From NCBI GenBank assembly GCA_007922305.1, contig ML677335.1, forward strand, positions 40,042,887-40,106,886: a stretch of DNA of 64,000 bases, given 5' to 3'. Of the stretch, positions 22,911 through 36,185 are shown piece after piece. The DNA comes from Dermatemys mawii. Its lineage: Eukaryota > Chordata > Testudines > Dermatemydidae. A program made the position numbers and the translations under genes. The notes below the pieces were generated by a model. That model saw only the letters and a program-made list of their open reading frames with translations, was not told the origin of the DNA and searched no databases. Position 1 is the first letter of the stretch, and each line of letters begins with the position of its first letter.

Positions 22911-24826
22911 TGTCCAGGTAGAAGAGGCTTTCCTGCACCGGCATGGACCGATACAGTCCCTCGCTCTCTTCCAATCCCTTTCCCCATTCCCCCTGGGGCA
23001 GGGGGTATCAGCATCCCCAAGATTACCAGGCCTGCAGCAGAAGGTCACTCTAGCCCTTAGCTTTTCCAACAAGCCAGCCAACAGCCCTCACCACATAATC
23101 TGCGCTAAGGTCACTTTCAACACTAATTTACCACTTACAAGCCAACACCCCATTGATTGTCAATGGGACTAAAGTTTTCTTTTCAAAACTGACTTTGATA
23201 CCTTGGAGCCTAGGCCCTTTAGTGTTTGTTAGCTCTGATTAACTCAGACAAATGCAATTGAGTAAGAAGGCAGTGGTTATTCTATAATACTTAGTACTAA
23301 GCAGTTTACTTCCAGGATTCTCAATATGAGTTTCAGTTTCAGCTACAAATATGTGAACTGTTTTCACCAAACAACTTATTACTCAGTTTTTGCCCTTCTT
23401 CCTGATGATGAACAAAAAGTATTATATCCATGCTTAATGTATAATAAATCTATAATCACACATCCAGCTCTGTTAGACTAAAGGAAATTTTGTGGGATGT
23501 TCAGACATGTTGCCCTGCTTTTTTAGTACTCACCAATATGGGGTAAAGATAGAGGAGAATTGATTAACTGATGCTCTTGAGGAGGAAAGTGACTTACAAT
23601 AGAGAACAAATTGTAACTTGAGAAGCTTGATTGGAGCTTCCAGGCAGTTCTAGAACATAATCTCATTAGGAGGTAAAGGCCTGATTCTGAGAGACATTGG
23701 GTGCCTCTTGGACCCAGGCTTGCATTTATTTTATAAAAAATTGCAACATTCTCTGTTGTTTTTACTAGGCATCTAGTTTGTAAATACAGGTTCTAACTTT
23801 TGGTACCTATTTGGCTCATAGGAGGCTCATGTACCTCAGCAGAATCCCACACATTTGGTCATTTGTATTTAACAAATACACTATGCCAAAGGGACCGAAC
23901 TTGCTAATTCTAATAGCACAACAATATAAATATTTTAAAGTTATTTTGAAGCTACAATAATCTGACTCAATCCTATTTATTTTCCATGTTTAATATAGTG
24001 AAAATGTTTAGCAACTTGGTATATCATTTTTTCCCCTTGTGAAATAGCATTGTCTGTCAAGATGTGTTCAGGGCAAATATCTGACAAAGAATGAGAGGCA
24101 GTTTTTCCTCTTCAGAATGGTTGAATTGATTCTCAGCAGTATTAGTGAGGTGTGTTCTTTTCTGCATCATGGTGGACTAAGCTGACATTACAGCTTGCCC
24201 CGTAGCTATGAAAGAATTTCAGATTGGTGCTTCCTTAATCTTTATGAGATGCTTATTTTCTGATTAAATGCAAAATACAACACAATATCCCATATCAAAC
24301 CAACTTCATCCTCAGTCTCTTCCCTGCTGTTCGTTCCTATTCCTTGACAGCACTGAAGACATTAGATAGGATCATTAAGTTCAGGAATACTTGATCTCTT
24401 TGATGTAACTATTTATTTCATTATGTTGAGAAGTAAGTGCTATGAACAAGATAGATTAGTTGAAACTGCAGAGCTGCTGATAATTACACTCCACAGTGTG
24501 GGGCTACGTGGCTTTTTTAACAATATTAATGGTCATACTTGTGATACTTGCATCATTTTTTCATCCCACTGTCACTATTTATCACTGGTAAGTGACAGCA
24601 CTATGTAAATATGTTTGATGATATCAGGATTGTATCTATATATGGATAGAGAAGAAGGTAGCAACATTGCCATTTATTTTAAAAAATGATTCAGAGGAAA
24701 ATTAAATTTCTTCTCTTGGGGCATACTATGTCACTTTCCAGCTATTCTTCAGATGGGCTATTGAATCAGTGGATAGGGTGTATTACTATTATCCAGGAGA
24801 CCAGAGTATTAATATGCTAGATAAGA
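22911..24826. other. Intron, unassigned
   Basis: The 22914-23130 stretch is C-rich and unlike its surroundings and may be another insertion, but no ends were seen. At 23151-23167 ccattgattgtcaatgg is a short perfect inverted repeat of the old 'caatgg' family. Confidence 0.35.
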
Positions 24827-25135
24827 GGAAAGATGGGCTTGTGGTTAAGGCACTGCGTTAGCACTCAGGAGAGTGGGGTTCAGATCTTGGTTATGCAGCT
24901 GTCTTCCTCTGTGACTGTAGGAAAATCACCCACTCTTTTCTCAGTTCCCCATCTGTCAAATGATGGTATTTCCTTTTTATCATCTTTTACTTTTTTTTTC
25001 TATTTAGATTGTAATCTCTTTGGGGCAGAGACTCCTTCTTGCTGTATGTACTTACAAAGCACAGTGCAGTGGGACACCAGTCTCAGCTGAGGCATGTAGG
25101 CACCTCCATAATGCAAACAATAAAGAAGAAAATGT
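24827..25135 (+). mobile_element. tRNA-derived CORE/MIR-type SINE
   Basis: The head gtggttaaggcactgcgtta resembles a tRNA box A region and gtggggttcagatcttgg a box B. Then come ctctgtgactgtaggaaaat, cagttccccatctgtcaaat and a 3' segment with gattgtaatctctttgggg and cacagtgcagtgggac, the normal order for amniote MIR-like SINEs. It is nearly full length for the family but mutated. Confidence 0.75.
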
Positions 25136-27096
25136 GTATCATTGAATCTTCAGTTTAGTCACTATTTGTTGGGAGTTATAGATAATTTCTTCTTGGTTCA
25201 AATTAGTTAATGACTCTTTTATCAGAAACAGTTAATTGTGTACACCCTCCTTCTGTGTCTCTAGGATCTTATATTGCAGATATCTTTGTAGTATCTGTCT
25301 GAAGTGTCTTATACTTGCTTAACTGCAGTGATAAAAATGACAGAGTGACCTCTGAATGCCATTTCTTGGGCTCATTTGGGTCAAGTTCTTTCAAGCCATG
25401 ATACTTATTCTCCATAGGAACAGGGCAATGCAGTGCATTCTGTCATCATCCCTAGATATGACAGTGCATAAATGAGTGAAGGAGGAAGTACACATTCAAA
25501 AAGAGAAAAGATTGATAAACCCCTCCTTGACACCCTTAAGTAACTATTAATGTTGCTTGTAATACCATCGTTAGCCCTGGTTAGAAATGGAAAGATTGAG
25601 CATTTGTAGCTTCAGCACAACAAAAACACATCCTTCCCAACTGATACTTTTTCTTTTGGATGTAAATTACTCTTTTATGTAAATTGCATTGTCACAAATA
25701 CCAGTAGGAGTCTTTAAAAGGTAATAAGACAGACTTCTAATTTGTTCATCTCATGAGATCTCCTTCAGGTTGCATCTGTGGTTAAGCTAATGAATCATCC
25801 TTGTTAGTTGTACCATATTACCTTACTTACATGACTAGCTGCCCAGTAAACACTGGACATGCTATGGAACGGTATACCATGTCATCACTGTGGGGTAAAA
25901 GAGATTCTCTGCTGCTAGACATTGTGGAAGTATACAACTCTCATTAACTTCCAGGGACTGTTTGCACCCACAGATCTGTGAGGTTGGGTCTTTAACTGTG
26001 CCTAGAGGACTCAGGTCAGTATAACCTTTATCATGTGACTAGCCAAATCAATCTGCAGCATTCAAGGGGTTAAACAGTTGTTTTTGTGTGTGATTGGAAA
26101 GAAAGAAATTAGACTATTCAAGCTTTTGTCTATTGAATGTGGTGAGTTTTTTCTCATTTTGTATCTCATAGCAGCTAGCAACTTGTTGAGGGAAAAGGTC
26201 CTGTTTAATTTTAGGCTGTCACATTCTTGAGTAATGAATAAATACGCTGGTGTGGTCTCTTGAGTCTCTCCAACAAAAAAGTAAAACATACAATTAAAAG
26301 ACAGCTTTATTTTCAGTGCAGATTCCCCACCCTGCTTCCTAACTAATCTATCTTTCTGTACACTTAAGAAAGGCCAAATTAGTTCATCTGAAAATGCATG
26401 CAAGAATGAACAACATCTGTTTGGCTCAATCTAAAACCAGACAGTTAATGACAATATCAACTAATTCCATCAATTAGCAAATGTCCCCTAAATCAAATAC
26501 CTGCTTTTTTCCCCCTAAGGCAACATGGTTAAGAAGGGGTGACATGAATGAGGTTCTATTTAGAAAGACTCTAAAAATATGTAGAGATAGATTACACAAT
26601 CAGCATAAAGCTCTTGTTATGGAAGAGTGGGAAGCTGCCTTAGTCCTGGAGAAGCATCAGGATAGATTAGTTGTTTTTATCTTGCCTATTTAATAGGTAT
26701 TAAAATAGGGAAGATAAATGAGGATCAATCAGAGATAAAGTGTGCCCAGTATCCATCTTGGGTTTATAAACATGCCCATGGGATCTCTATATAATGACTG
26801 TCACTTATATTTGAATATGACTGTGATTGAAAATCAGTTTCTACATGTAGGGTTCAAGAAATGTGCTGAGGCAAGTTGTTGTCTACGTTCTTTCCTACTC
26901 TTGGCCAAACTGAGACAATGGTATTCTATTGCACGTTCTGCTTAATTCATGGGCTGTATCCTCTCGGGTCATTAAGTTGAGCCCGGCTGACTGACTGTGC
27001 CACTTGATGCAATGCTTATAGTATAGTTTGGGGTGATCAACTTTCTTATTACCTTTTTCAAAGAACTCTCTTACGCAGTCTACTGTTATCCATATA
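25136..27096. other. Intron, nothing recognised
   Basis: No transposon end, exon or structured repeat was identified. The 113-codon minus-strand frame at 26062-26403 has no recognisable domain. Confidence 0.4.
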
Positions 27097-27282
27097 CAGA
27101 CGCTCCCTACGTTACGCAAGACCTGACTAACGCAAATACGAGCTTATGGAAGAAATTCCGTAAGCTAAAAATAGAAGGTTTTTTTTCTCATAATGGTTGG
27201 AGATATGTTTCCGACTTATGCAAAATTTGACTTATGCAAGGCGTTCCATTCCGGAACACTTGCATAAGTCGGGGAGCATCTG
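27097..27282. mobile_element. Mariner/Tc1-type short DNA transposon, 186 bp
   Basis: The ends cagacgctccctacgttacg and cataagtcggggagcatctg form an inverted repeat of about 24 bases with a few mismatches. The flanks are TATA on both sides (27093-27096 and 27283-27286), consistent with TA target duplication. The middle repeats gacttatgcaa-type segments. It has no coding capacity. Family assignment rests on the TA flank and is inferred. Confidence 0.7.
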
Positions 27283-27317
27283 TATATGACATGGCTGACC
27301 CAAGTCATTTGCCTCCA

Positions 27318-27342
27318 CGCTTAGCTTAGCTTAGCTTAGCAT
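27318..27342. repeat. Short (cttag)n tandem repeat
   Basis: About four copies of gcttag/cttag in a row, just after the mariner-type element. Confidence 0.85.
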
Positions 27343-29753
27343 GGCTGCCAGCCATAGTATCTCACAATGAAGTACTATGGATGGGATCTCTATGTGTAAC
27401 ATATAAGCCCTAATTGTACCTTATTTGGCCATTGAAGTATCTAGCCTTTCCTGAACTGTTTTTTTCAATGTTCCCACCACTCTTTCGTATGGCTGAAAGG
27501 TTATTTTTGTGTATTTCATTGTTTGGCCTTGGAATAAGATTAAGGACTACAGGGCTATAACTTAATATCTTTGGATAATATTAGACTTTTTCTAAATTTT
27601 TTGGCCACTGAAACCAGGTACAAGAGAAATTTTAATGTTCTAAAGCTTTACACCTTGATTTGGGTCAATTAGCCAATGTGTCAGTGGACAGTATTTTAAC
27701 TTTTGTTGTATAACACATTTTAAAACTTCTGTTGAATTCATTCCTAACAAATTTGGATCTTTGAACATATATTTATGTCACCTAAATATAGGTGTACCTA
27801 AAGCCATTAGGTAGGTAGATTTGAAAATTTGGATCAATAATCAGCAGACACTTTACTGATTATACTTTTGTTTTAGAAGCAGTGTTTAGCATAGAATAAT
27901 ATGGCATTATAGTAATGTAATATCACTATAATGGTATTCATGAAAGTAACACTTAGGATTAATATCCAGGAAAAATTCTGAATTGCAAGTGTTAAACTGA
28001 GAAAAGTTGTGGAAAGCCCATTTCTTGGAACATTACAAGCTTGACTGGAAAAAAAAATGTTTGCAGTATATGGAGATGGAGTTGGTGTCTTTTCTACCTC
28101 CAACTTGTTTGACTTTTTGACTCCACAATGAGACTTAATTAAAGCCCTGCATTTTGCTCAAGAGCTCTTGCTTTAATGCTCTTCTAAAACAGCTGTAGTT
28201 TGACATGACAGCCAGAGATATATTGTTGTCTCGGGATGCTTTTCTTCTTTTGATTGATCACTGAATGGCTGAAAAATTAATTTTGGCATCTTTCCTTGAA
28301 TCACTTGATGTGCATTAACTTCATTGCTTGAATTCATATTATGATAAGGAATATATATTCAAGACAGAAATGCACGGCACAGCTTTAAAAAAACAAAGCT
28401 CTTAAACATACTGTAGTGCTTGTTATATTAAAGATATACAATCCTCTATCACCTCCTGGGTGTAAAGCTTTACACATGGTCTCAGAACAGTTGGCTGGAT
28501 TCTAGGTGGGCCAGTACTTCAATCACATCTTTTACAGCAATGATAAATTGTTCATCTTGTTGGGTATCTTATTGAATCTGGCTCACATATAGCTGATTGA
28601 AGTGGTATAAATGCCTTTTATGTCCACCAGCCATCCCACCTCCAGCAGAAGGGGGGGAAAAAAGAGAAGACATGACAGAGCCAAGTTCCACAAACACAAA
28701 TCCACTGTTGGTTAAGGGAGCTTATTCTAGCCATGCCAGCAACGTAGATTAGAGCAGAACCCTTCCTGTTGTAATTTACACTGGGGCTGGGCATCCCTGA
28801 ATCAGGAAGCTACAACCCACTCTCTGCATCTGTGCTCCCAGTTGTGCATGAGCAGCTTAGCGTAGCGAAGAGTCAGGGTTATTGTTCTTTCAACATGTAT
28901 GTGATGAATCCCAAGAAAATATAACATTTTATGAACCAATACTACGATTTTGAAAGCTATCTAAGGGATTTAGATGTCCCAGTCCTACTAAAATCAATCA
29001 GAACTTGCCACCCAAATTCCCTAGGTGGCATTGAAAATCTTAGCCGAAGAGCTTCAGAAAAATGCCTTCTATGTCATCTCATATTAAAGCTTCTCTGTAC
29101 CCATTGGTCATTACATCTGAAAATCTCTCTGTTTTTATAGACCTTGCTATGTGATGCATATCATAATAGGATGCTTGTAAGAATGGAGTTAGGTGTTCAT
29201 ATTTGTTTATTAAGGTTTCATTGCAATGTGATCAGAATTTTCTTGCAGCACAGAAGAAGTTTAAAAGAAGCATTTCAATGATCTATAAAAACGCATGTTG
29301 GATCAGCAGTTTTTAATTCACTCTTTCTCAAAAGGCATGATATTGCTACTTTCTGTTTCCTTGTGTACTGAACAATTGCATATCCTATGGTTAGTGACAG
29401 TAACTTGCTGTGAGATCAAAAAAAATGTTTCATATATCATTTCCCCTACTCTGGTGTAGCTGGCACGTTATTTTGGTTACTCTTGTGTCACAGTTTATTA
29501 ATCTCACCCCCAAGGAGCATATGTTCTCACTGTTCATTATTACTGTTTTGATGCTGTCAAACATCAAACTGGTTTGATGCTCCACCACCACCAGAGAATA
29601 ACTTTGTAGTTGGACCCCAAATTCCTAAAAATATTCCTGAAGGCATACCCTTCTAAGAGCTCCTTAGGAGATTCTGTTGTTGGACACTGCCCACAGACCT
29701 CTCCCTATCTTTGTTATTGAACTGTCCAAGTGTAAAAGTGTTGTTTGCAATGT
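27343..29753. other. Intron, nothing recognised
   Basis: Mostly AT-rich unique-looking sequence. It could contain conserved non-coding elements, but that cannot be judged from one genome. Confidence 0.4.
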
Positions 29754-30084
29754 TGTTGTAGCTGTGTTGATCCAAAAATATTAAAGCGTCGAGGTCAGTG
29801 AGATAATATCTTTTATTGGAACAACTTTTGTTGGTGAAAGAGACAAGTTTTCAAGCTACACAGCGGGGTTCTTCAGGTCTGAAACAGGGAACCAGAATGT
29901 CACAGCTAAATACAAGGTGGAATAGATTGTTTATGCTAAATCTGTTCCATCTTGTGTTTAGCTGAGACACTGAGTACCTTTCCCAAACCGAAAGAAGACC
30001 TCAGTGTAGCTCAAAAGCTTGTCTCTCTCACCAACAGAAGTTGGTCCAATAAAAGACATTACCTCATCCATCCTTGTTTCTGAA
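29754..30084. mobile_element. Inverted-repeat element with arms of about 70 bp
   Basis: The left arm 29791-29861 and right arm 30004-30074 are reverse complements with scattered mismatches (for example tcttttattggaacaacttt against ttggtccaataaaagaca). The spacer is about 140 bases. The sequence belongs to a common reptile/bird interspersed repeat (tagctgtgttgatcc... , gttggtccaataaaag...). A partial copy is at 13799-13902. The superfamily was not determined. Confidence 0.75.
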
Positions 30085-30660
30085 GAGTAAAAGGTTTTTT
30101 GTGCAGTATTTAAGTTTCTCTAATACTGCAGTACCAAAACAAGGGGCTCCTTTTTTAAATTCTCTTTATCTAGTTGTTCAGACAGTTTGTGATGCAGCAG
30201 CAAGATGGAGTTTGGGGAAAGAAAAATGATAGAAATTATGGTGATGATTGACAAATACTAGCCAAGTGCTAAAAAGTTGTGAAAACAAGTGAATCTTTTC
30301 ACAAACATGGTCAAATGATAAAATAATTCCTCATATTTTCAGAAATTTCACAAAACAAAATCAGGAACTTTTTTGCCTAGCTCTTTCCACAATTTTAATT
30401 CAGCGACTATTATAATATAGCTGCACAAAATCCCAAAGAAATCCAAGTAGAGCAGTACTGAATTTTTACTTTGCATTGTTATTGGTGTTCAGTGGAACCC
30501 TGTTAACCAAGTATTATTTATTGTAAAAAAGCAACAACAACAAAAAACTGGGCTACCAAATTCAACTAACTGAAAATTGACTCATGTTAAATCCACTGAT
30601 TATATTTTTGCAGAAAGCATTTTTTATTCACAATGCTGCATCTGTGTTTCTTTTTCTTAG
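30085..30660. other. Intron before the Glu535 exon
   Basis: Unassigned AT-rich sequence; an imperfect CAACAA/AAAAA tract lies at about 30530-30547. Confidence 0.4.
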
Positions 30661-31493
<833 letters not shown>

Positions 31494-31728
31494 TACTGAT
31501 TATTATTAATTATTATTATTGTTATTTTCTATTTCAGTCCCACTGTGTTAGGCACTGTACAAACACATAGTTCTTTCCTTGAAGAGCTTACAGTCTAACC
31601 AGACAAGACAGACAGGGTGGGAGGGGAGATAGAGTCACAGAGAAGTGAAGTCACTTGGCCCAAGGTTACGTAACAGATCAGCATCAACAGATCCTCAGGG
31701 TAGCTGAGTCCCAGTCCAGTTCGGCCTT
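31494..31728 (-). mobile_element. CORE/MIR-type SINE, minus strand
   Basis: Begins with a tattattaattattattatt tail, then ttaggcactgtacaaacaca, aagagcttacagtctaac, cagagaagtgaagtcacttg, cccaaggttacgtaacagat and ctgagtcccagtccagt. This is the reverse complement of a MIR-like SINE in the expected order. It belongs to the same broad class as 24827-25135. Confidence 0.75.
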
Positions 31729-32969
31729 AAATCTCAGACCTAAATCTCGCGATGACTCTGTTCTTGAGTTGAGACCAGGAGAGAGTTGAGAGGCCAGGAG
31801 GGAGTGGGAGGAGCCAGGTTTCCAGGGAGTTGCTTGCTCTTCTCCTCTGTAAGGTAGCATGCCATTTTTTTACATCCTTGCTTCTTTTCACGTGGAGTAA
31901 TATCACCATAGTTTATAATATAACCTCTGAATTAGAGAAGATTATGATAAACAAGTGATGGAGTTTTGGTTATAAATAATTTTTGAGTGTATGTAAATTT
32001 AAACTAATCCAGATCACATGTCAATGGGGATTTGTGTGAGGAAGAGGTTCACAATCCAGCCCTTAGCTTCCAGGGCTTGTGACTGGAGTAATTAATTATT
32101 ATTATTATTATTATTATTAATATTAATAGTGTTTGTTTACCCTGAAAATTGTATCAGAAAATGTCTTCCCCTATGTCAAATGCACTAAACAAAAAATCAC
32201 AAAAGATACTATTCTACGTGGCATTGAGCAAAGCCTAATGTGCACTGTCCACATGAATCAAGTTGCAGGAACAAAATTTCCAAGCAAAATTCTTTGTCAA
32301 ACCTAGTCATTTCACTATGGTTCCTAGAAAAAGGTAGCAGAGAATGTATTCAGCATAGAGCTATCATTCATTCAATGTACCCATATAGCTGAGGAAGAAT
32401 GATCAATAAAGAAAGGCTATTTAATGAGATTTAGGAACATCCCAAAACATTGGAGCTCTCCTCAGGCATTTGATTATCTAGAGGCTTAATTATCTGTGTT
32501 TTCTGGTTTAAATTGAAGAAAAAGATATAACTCAAATGTACCAGCAGTATAATGATAACACTATTCAATTCAGGTTAATTAAAGCATAGTGGTAATTAGA
32601 GTGTAGTGTTGTATATCACTGCGCTTGGTACGTAAGTATTTTCATTACAGTAAAACGTGTCTATTCAATTTCAGATGATACACAGAACACCAAAATGTGC
32701 TTAAAACTGGTTTGTGAAAAGGAAAAAGAATTGGTGGACAATTCTATCTGCAAAATGTAGAGGCATTTAGAGCAATTTTTCTCATCATGCAGGGATCTTA
32801 AGGAGCATGTAGCCAATAACATTTTGAAACACTGAAACTGGATGTAATGTGCTGTTCTTGTGAGCTCTTGATATTCATTACTAGCCTGGTGGATTTTCAG
32901 CAAACCAGAAACATAACAGCTTGATGGATGGTGTGACGGTGCTCTCAGCAGCTCCCTGATCACTGACAT
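31729..32969. other. Intron; ATT microsatellite
   Basis: An (att)n tract lies at 32095-32127. The rest is unassigned. Confidence 0.5.
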
Positions 32970-33630
32970 TGTGACAGCCTGGAGAAGGCTTCAGGCCCAG
33001 CTGGGTGCAATTCCACACTTTCTGGTGGGGATTGCGAGCACCTGGGTAACAATCACATGGCTTACAAGGTAATGGGGGAGACTCTAAGGCAGGGATATCT
33101 TAGAGTCCTAAAGGGTCCTTCAGTCCACTGAAACCTTAGAGTTTCAGTGGCACTCACACTGCCTGGGTCCTGGCCACCGATCTGGGGAGCACTGCATTTA
33201 AATTTAATTTTAAATGAAGCTTCTTAAACATTTTATTTACTTTACATACAACAAGAGTTTCGTTATATGTTATAGACTTATAGAAAGAGACCTTCTAAAA
33301 ATGTTAAAATGTGTTACTGGTACGCAAAACCTTAAATTGGAGTGAATAAATGAAGACTTGGCACACCACTTCTGAAAGGTTGCCAACCCCTGCTCTAAGG
33401 AGAGGAAATAGGAAGCGAGGGGGAGCACCAGAGGAGCTCAGAGAGTGAGCCTGGTCTGGGGAGCAAGAGCTGTAGGGAAGCTTGTCTTTGCTGTAAGCCT
33501 GTTGCATAGTATTGTTATGTCAAAGAGAAATAAATGCACACCCTGGTGAAAGACGAACAGCCAAGTGCATGTTTGCGACTGCAAAACTATCCAACCTGGC
33601 TAAGCAGCAAGGTTCACCAGGTAGCGACAG
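32970..33630 (+). mobile_element. LTR-like sequence split by a hAT element
   Basis: Starting at tgtgacagcctggagaaggc (32971) and continuing after the hAT insertion with gagaggaaataggaagcgag, gtgagcctggtctgggg, an aataaa at 33528-33533 and accctggtgaaagacg, the sequence resembles an LTR with its polyadenylation region. The outer ends and duplication were not found, so the assignment is tentative. Confidence 0.4.
33090..33392 (+). mobile_element. Non-autonomous hAT transposon with a replaced 5' end
   Basis: From about 33143 to 33392 it matches the 6262-6567 element closely (cactcacactgcc, gcttcttaaacatttta, agaaagagaccttctaaaaa, gttgccaacccctg). The flanking 8-base duplication ctctaagg is perfect (33082-33089 and 33393-33400). 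The first 53 bases (33090-33142) begin cagggatatcttagag and are unrelated to the normal terminal inverted repeat. Confidence 0.85.
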
Positions 33631-34278
33631 AGGTGCCCAGTGACAAATGGGCTGCCACTCAGTTCAGACAACTGAATGCAAAAGGATGCAGATTTAGTAG
33701 TAGTTTCTATGGAGATAGGGCATTAAACATTTCAGAAGCATCACCAGCTTTTCCACTTCTGTAAATTGACCCTCCAAGTCAGAAGGGGAGGATATTCATA
33801 ACTCATTGCAGAGGCTTTAGCTGTTGAAAGATGGTGGCCAGATGCTACTGCATAAGTTTTATTCAATCTAGGGACAGCCCAAGACTTGAACAAACAGTTG
33901 AATTCATAGCTGTAGGATTCTCTAACATTTTGCTCTTCAGAGATTTCTTAATGCATCTTCTGTTCTTGTTTGCCATGAGGGTCCTGTGAATTCTCACTTC
34001 TCTCACAAGTTTGGAGCCTATACATAGAAATTGCCATGAAAAAGTCAGCATTTTCCAATGCTTCCTGCACTAGGATATCTGACATATGGAGGTATGTCCC
34101 TATATTTAGGGTCTTAATTATATTAACTGCAATGTCTTAGATAGTGTGGGATAAGAAACACTGACCAAATGCTCTGCTGTTAATGGCAGCCCCTGTACAT
34201 ACCATACAAACAGCTCCCATGTCCCTGACCTGTTGCTTATTCAACCTCAGTTTGATAGTGCCTGTTCCTGTATCACAA
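33631..34278. other. Intron, nothing recognised
   Basis: No repeat family identified. Confidence 0.4.
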
Positions 34279-34520
34279 GGGGTATTTCTTCACTGAAGCT
34301 GGGAGTGTTTCTCCCATCTGGAATAGACAGACTCTTACTAGCACCGTTCAAGCTCAGACCCACCGAAATCCTTTGGTATGAGCTTGGAGGATTACCCTGA
34401 GCCCCCATCAGTGCCACAACATCCACACAGCTATTTTAATGTGCTGCCTCAAGCCAAGGTATTGTGAGTCTGTCTACCCAGGCTGAGAGGCATGTCTCAG
34501 CATGCAGTGTAGACATACCC
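34279..34520. mobile_element. MITE with 'gtagacatacc' end, 242 bp
   Basis: Starts ggggtatttcttcactgaag and ends cagtgtagacataccc, an imperfect inverted repeat of the same type as the elements at 16119 and 35886. The possible three-base flanks are caa and taa, so the duplication is not exact. Confidence 0.6.
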
Positions 34521-34855
34521 TAAGTGCCTAACTCTTCTCAGTAGGTTGAGTCACAGAGCTGTGCCTTCTCCCAGCAGCTGTGCTCTGAGTCAGTATACTT
34601 ACTCCACTTCTACTTGCTTTAATTGGAGTTAGAAAGAGTTGTGCAACAACAGCCTCCTAAATCAATGTGAGACTATGTAGAGGTCTTGCAAGACAGATAT
34701 TCAATACATGGAACTCCCCCTTTTTGAATATATTATATCTGTTTTTGAAACCCATTCCTTTACCTAAATATGAATGAGGTGGGACTAGGTTCCCCCACAT
34801 TTCCCTTCATTTTTAGCCCCAAACATACCAATCACATTTGCAGAGAAATGGTTAG

Positions 34856-34906
34856 CTAAAATTGTAAATTCTTTGGGACAGGAACTGTCATTTATCATTT
34901 GTTGCT
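34856..34906 (+). mobile_element. Left part of a SINE 3' region, split by a 1.5 kb insertion
   Basis: Contains attgtaaattctttgggaca and ggaactgtcattta, the same 3' segment seen at 25007-25050. The rest of that segment (cctaacacaatggagctcag) appears only at about 36396-36490. Confidence 0.5.
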
Positions 34907-35116
34907 CCTTTTTAACCGTGGTGCCGAGTCAAAATTTTGGTTCCCAGAGGTGTTCCAGTAGGAAGTAGAAATTGGTGATAGCCAAGTATTTTTAATATGA
35001 TTTTGTTTATTTACAAGGAATCTGCAAAGTCCTGTGTCTCTGAACACAGAAAGAATCAAAAACCCAGAAACTGCTTTTTCCTAAAGCACCAAAAGAACAG
35101 TTTTCGGCTTGCACCC

Positions 35117-35788
35117 TGTGACAGGGTGCAACTCACTACTGCGACACCCCATGCTGGATATTTTGGGAATCAGCTCTGCTAGGTGGTGCACCCTCTTCTG
35201 GTGGTATCTTGCCACTGTCACTTCTGCTCCAGGGACCTGTGTCACTCCCAGCACTGCAGCATTCTCTTCATGACACAGCCCTCTCGCTGTGCTGCACTCC
35301 ATGCTCCCTCCTTCTGGGGGACGTGTCACAGGCCAGCCACTTCCTCAGTGGTGAGTGGAGGCTGAGAGGATTCCAGGCCTGCCCGCTACTCCAGGTCCCA
35401 CCCCAGGGACCCTGTAGATGGCCGTTGCATGTGGCGCCTCCTCCAAATCTTCAGTAGATTTCCCTAGTCGCTTCTCTGCAGCCCCAGCATCCTCTTTGCC
35501 TTTGCTTCAGGGCTTCAGCTTGCAGATCCCTGCAACCTGCCAGGAGTTATTTTGGCTCCCCAGATCTCTGCCTGCAGCACTGCTCTGTCCAGAGTGCTTG
35601 TTGTCTTCAGCTATCTCCCTCCTCAAGCTCCAGGGAGTGACTGAAGCTGCTCTGCTCCACAGCCCTTCTTATATGGGCCAACCCATCCCTGATTGGCTGC
35701 TCCTCCCAGCCACTCTCTGACTGGTCAAAGCCTCCCAAGGGCTCTATTAATTCCTTAGAGCCCAGTGTGGGGCAGGTGCCCCATCACA
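35117..35788. mobile_element. Solo LTR, 672 bp
   Basis: Begins tgtgacagggtgcaactcac and ends gtgccccatcaca, giving TG...CA ends with an imperfect inverted repeat (tgtgacagggtgc against tgtgatggggcac). A 5-base duplication, caccc, flanks it (35112-35116 and 35789-35793). It is GC-rich compared with the intron and has no coding region of its own. The frames running through it show no viral domain. It is a different family from the 1,200 bp LTR at 21648. Confidence 0.85.
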
Positions 35789-35885
35789 CACCCCAACCCA
35801 AAGCCTTTCTCCAGGGTCAGCCACTTTGCTTTCAGCTACTCCTTAAAGCTGTCTCTCTCCCTCAGTCTGTTTGTGTCTAACCTCA

Positions 35886-36185
35886 GGCCAGTTCTACACT
35901 ACACACTTACTTCGTTATTACTGCATTGCTCAGGGGTTTGAAAAATCCACACCCCTAAGTGATGTAGTTATACCAACCTTAAAACCTCCGCCCACCAAGT
36001 GTAGACAGTATTATGTCGGTGGGAGAGCGTCTCTTGCCAACATAGCTACTGCCTCAGGCAGAGATGGAGTTGCTAAGCTGGCAGCAGAGTTCTCTCTCGA
36101 CAGCTTAAGGCGTCTTCATCAGAAGCGTTTCAGTGACGCAGCTGCATCCGCACAGCCAGTGCAAGTTTGTAGTGTAGACTTGTCC
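35886..36185. mobile_element. PIF/Harbinger-type MITE, 300 bp
   Basis: Starts ggccagttctacactac and ends gtgtagacttgtcc. The flanking trinucleotide is tca on both sides (35883-35885 and 36186-36188). The internal tatgtcggtgggagagcgtc and caacatagctactgc segments match the element at 16119-16359 (gttggtgggagacactctcc, gacatagctactgc), so the two are related families. Confidence 0.75.

Noticed and set aside
22752..23172. 138- and 109-codon frames on opposite strands at the end of the solo LTR
   Set aside because: They cross the LTR/CR1 boundary and show no viral or cellular domain.
27318..27342. CRISPR-like or telomere-like short repeat
   Set aside because: Only about four copies of a five-base word; it is a simple tandem repeat.
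35183..35720. Overlapping 60-100 codon + frames in the second solo LTR
   Set aside because: Pro/Ser/Leu-rich translations of GC-rich LTR sequence without start context or domains.
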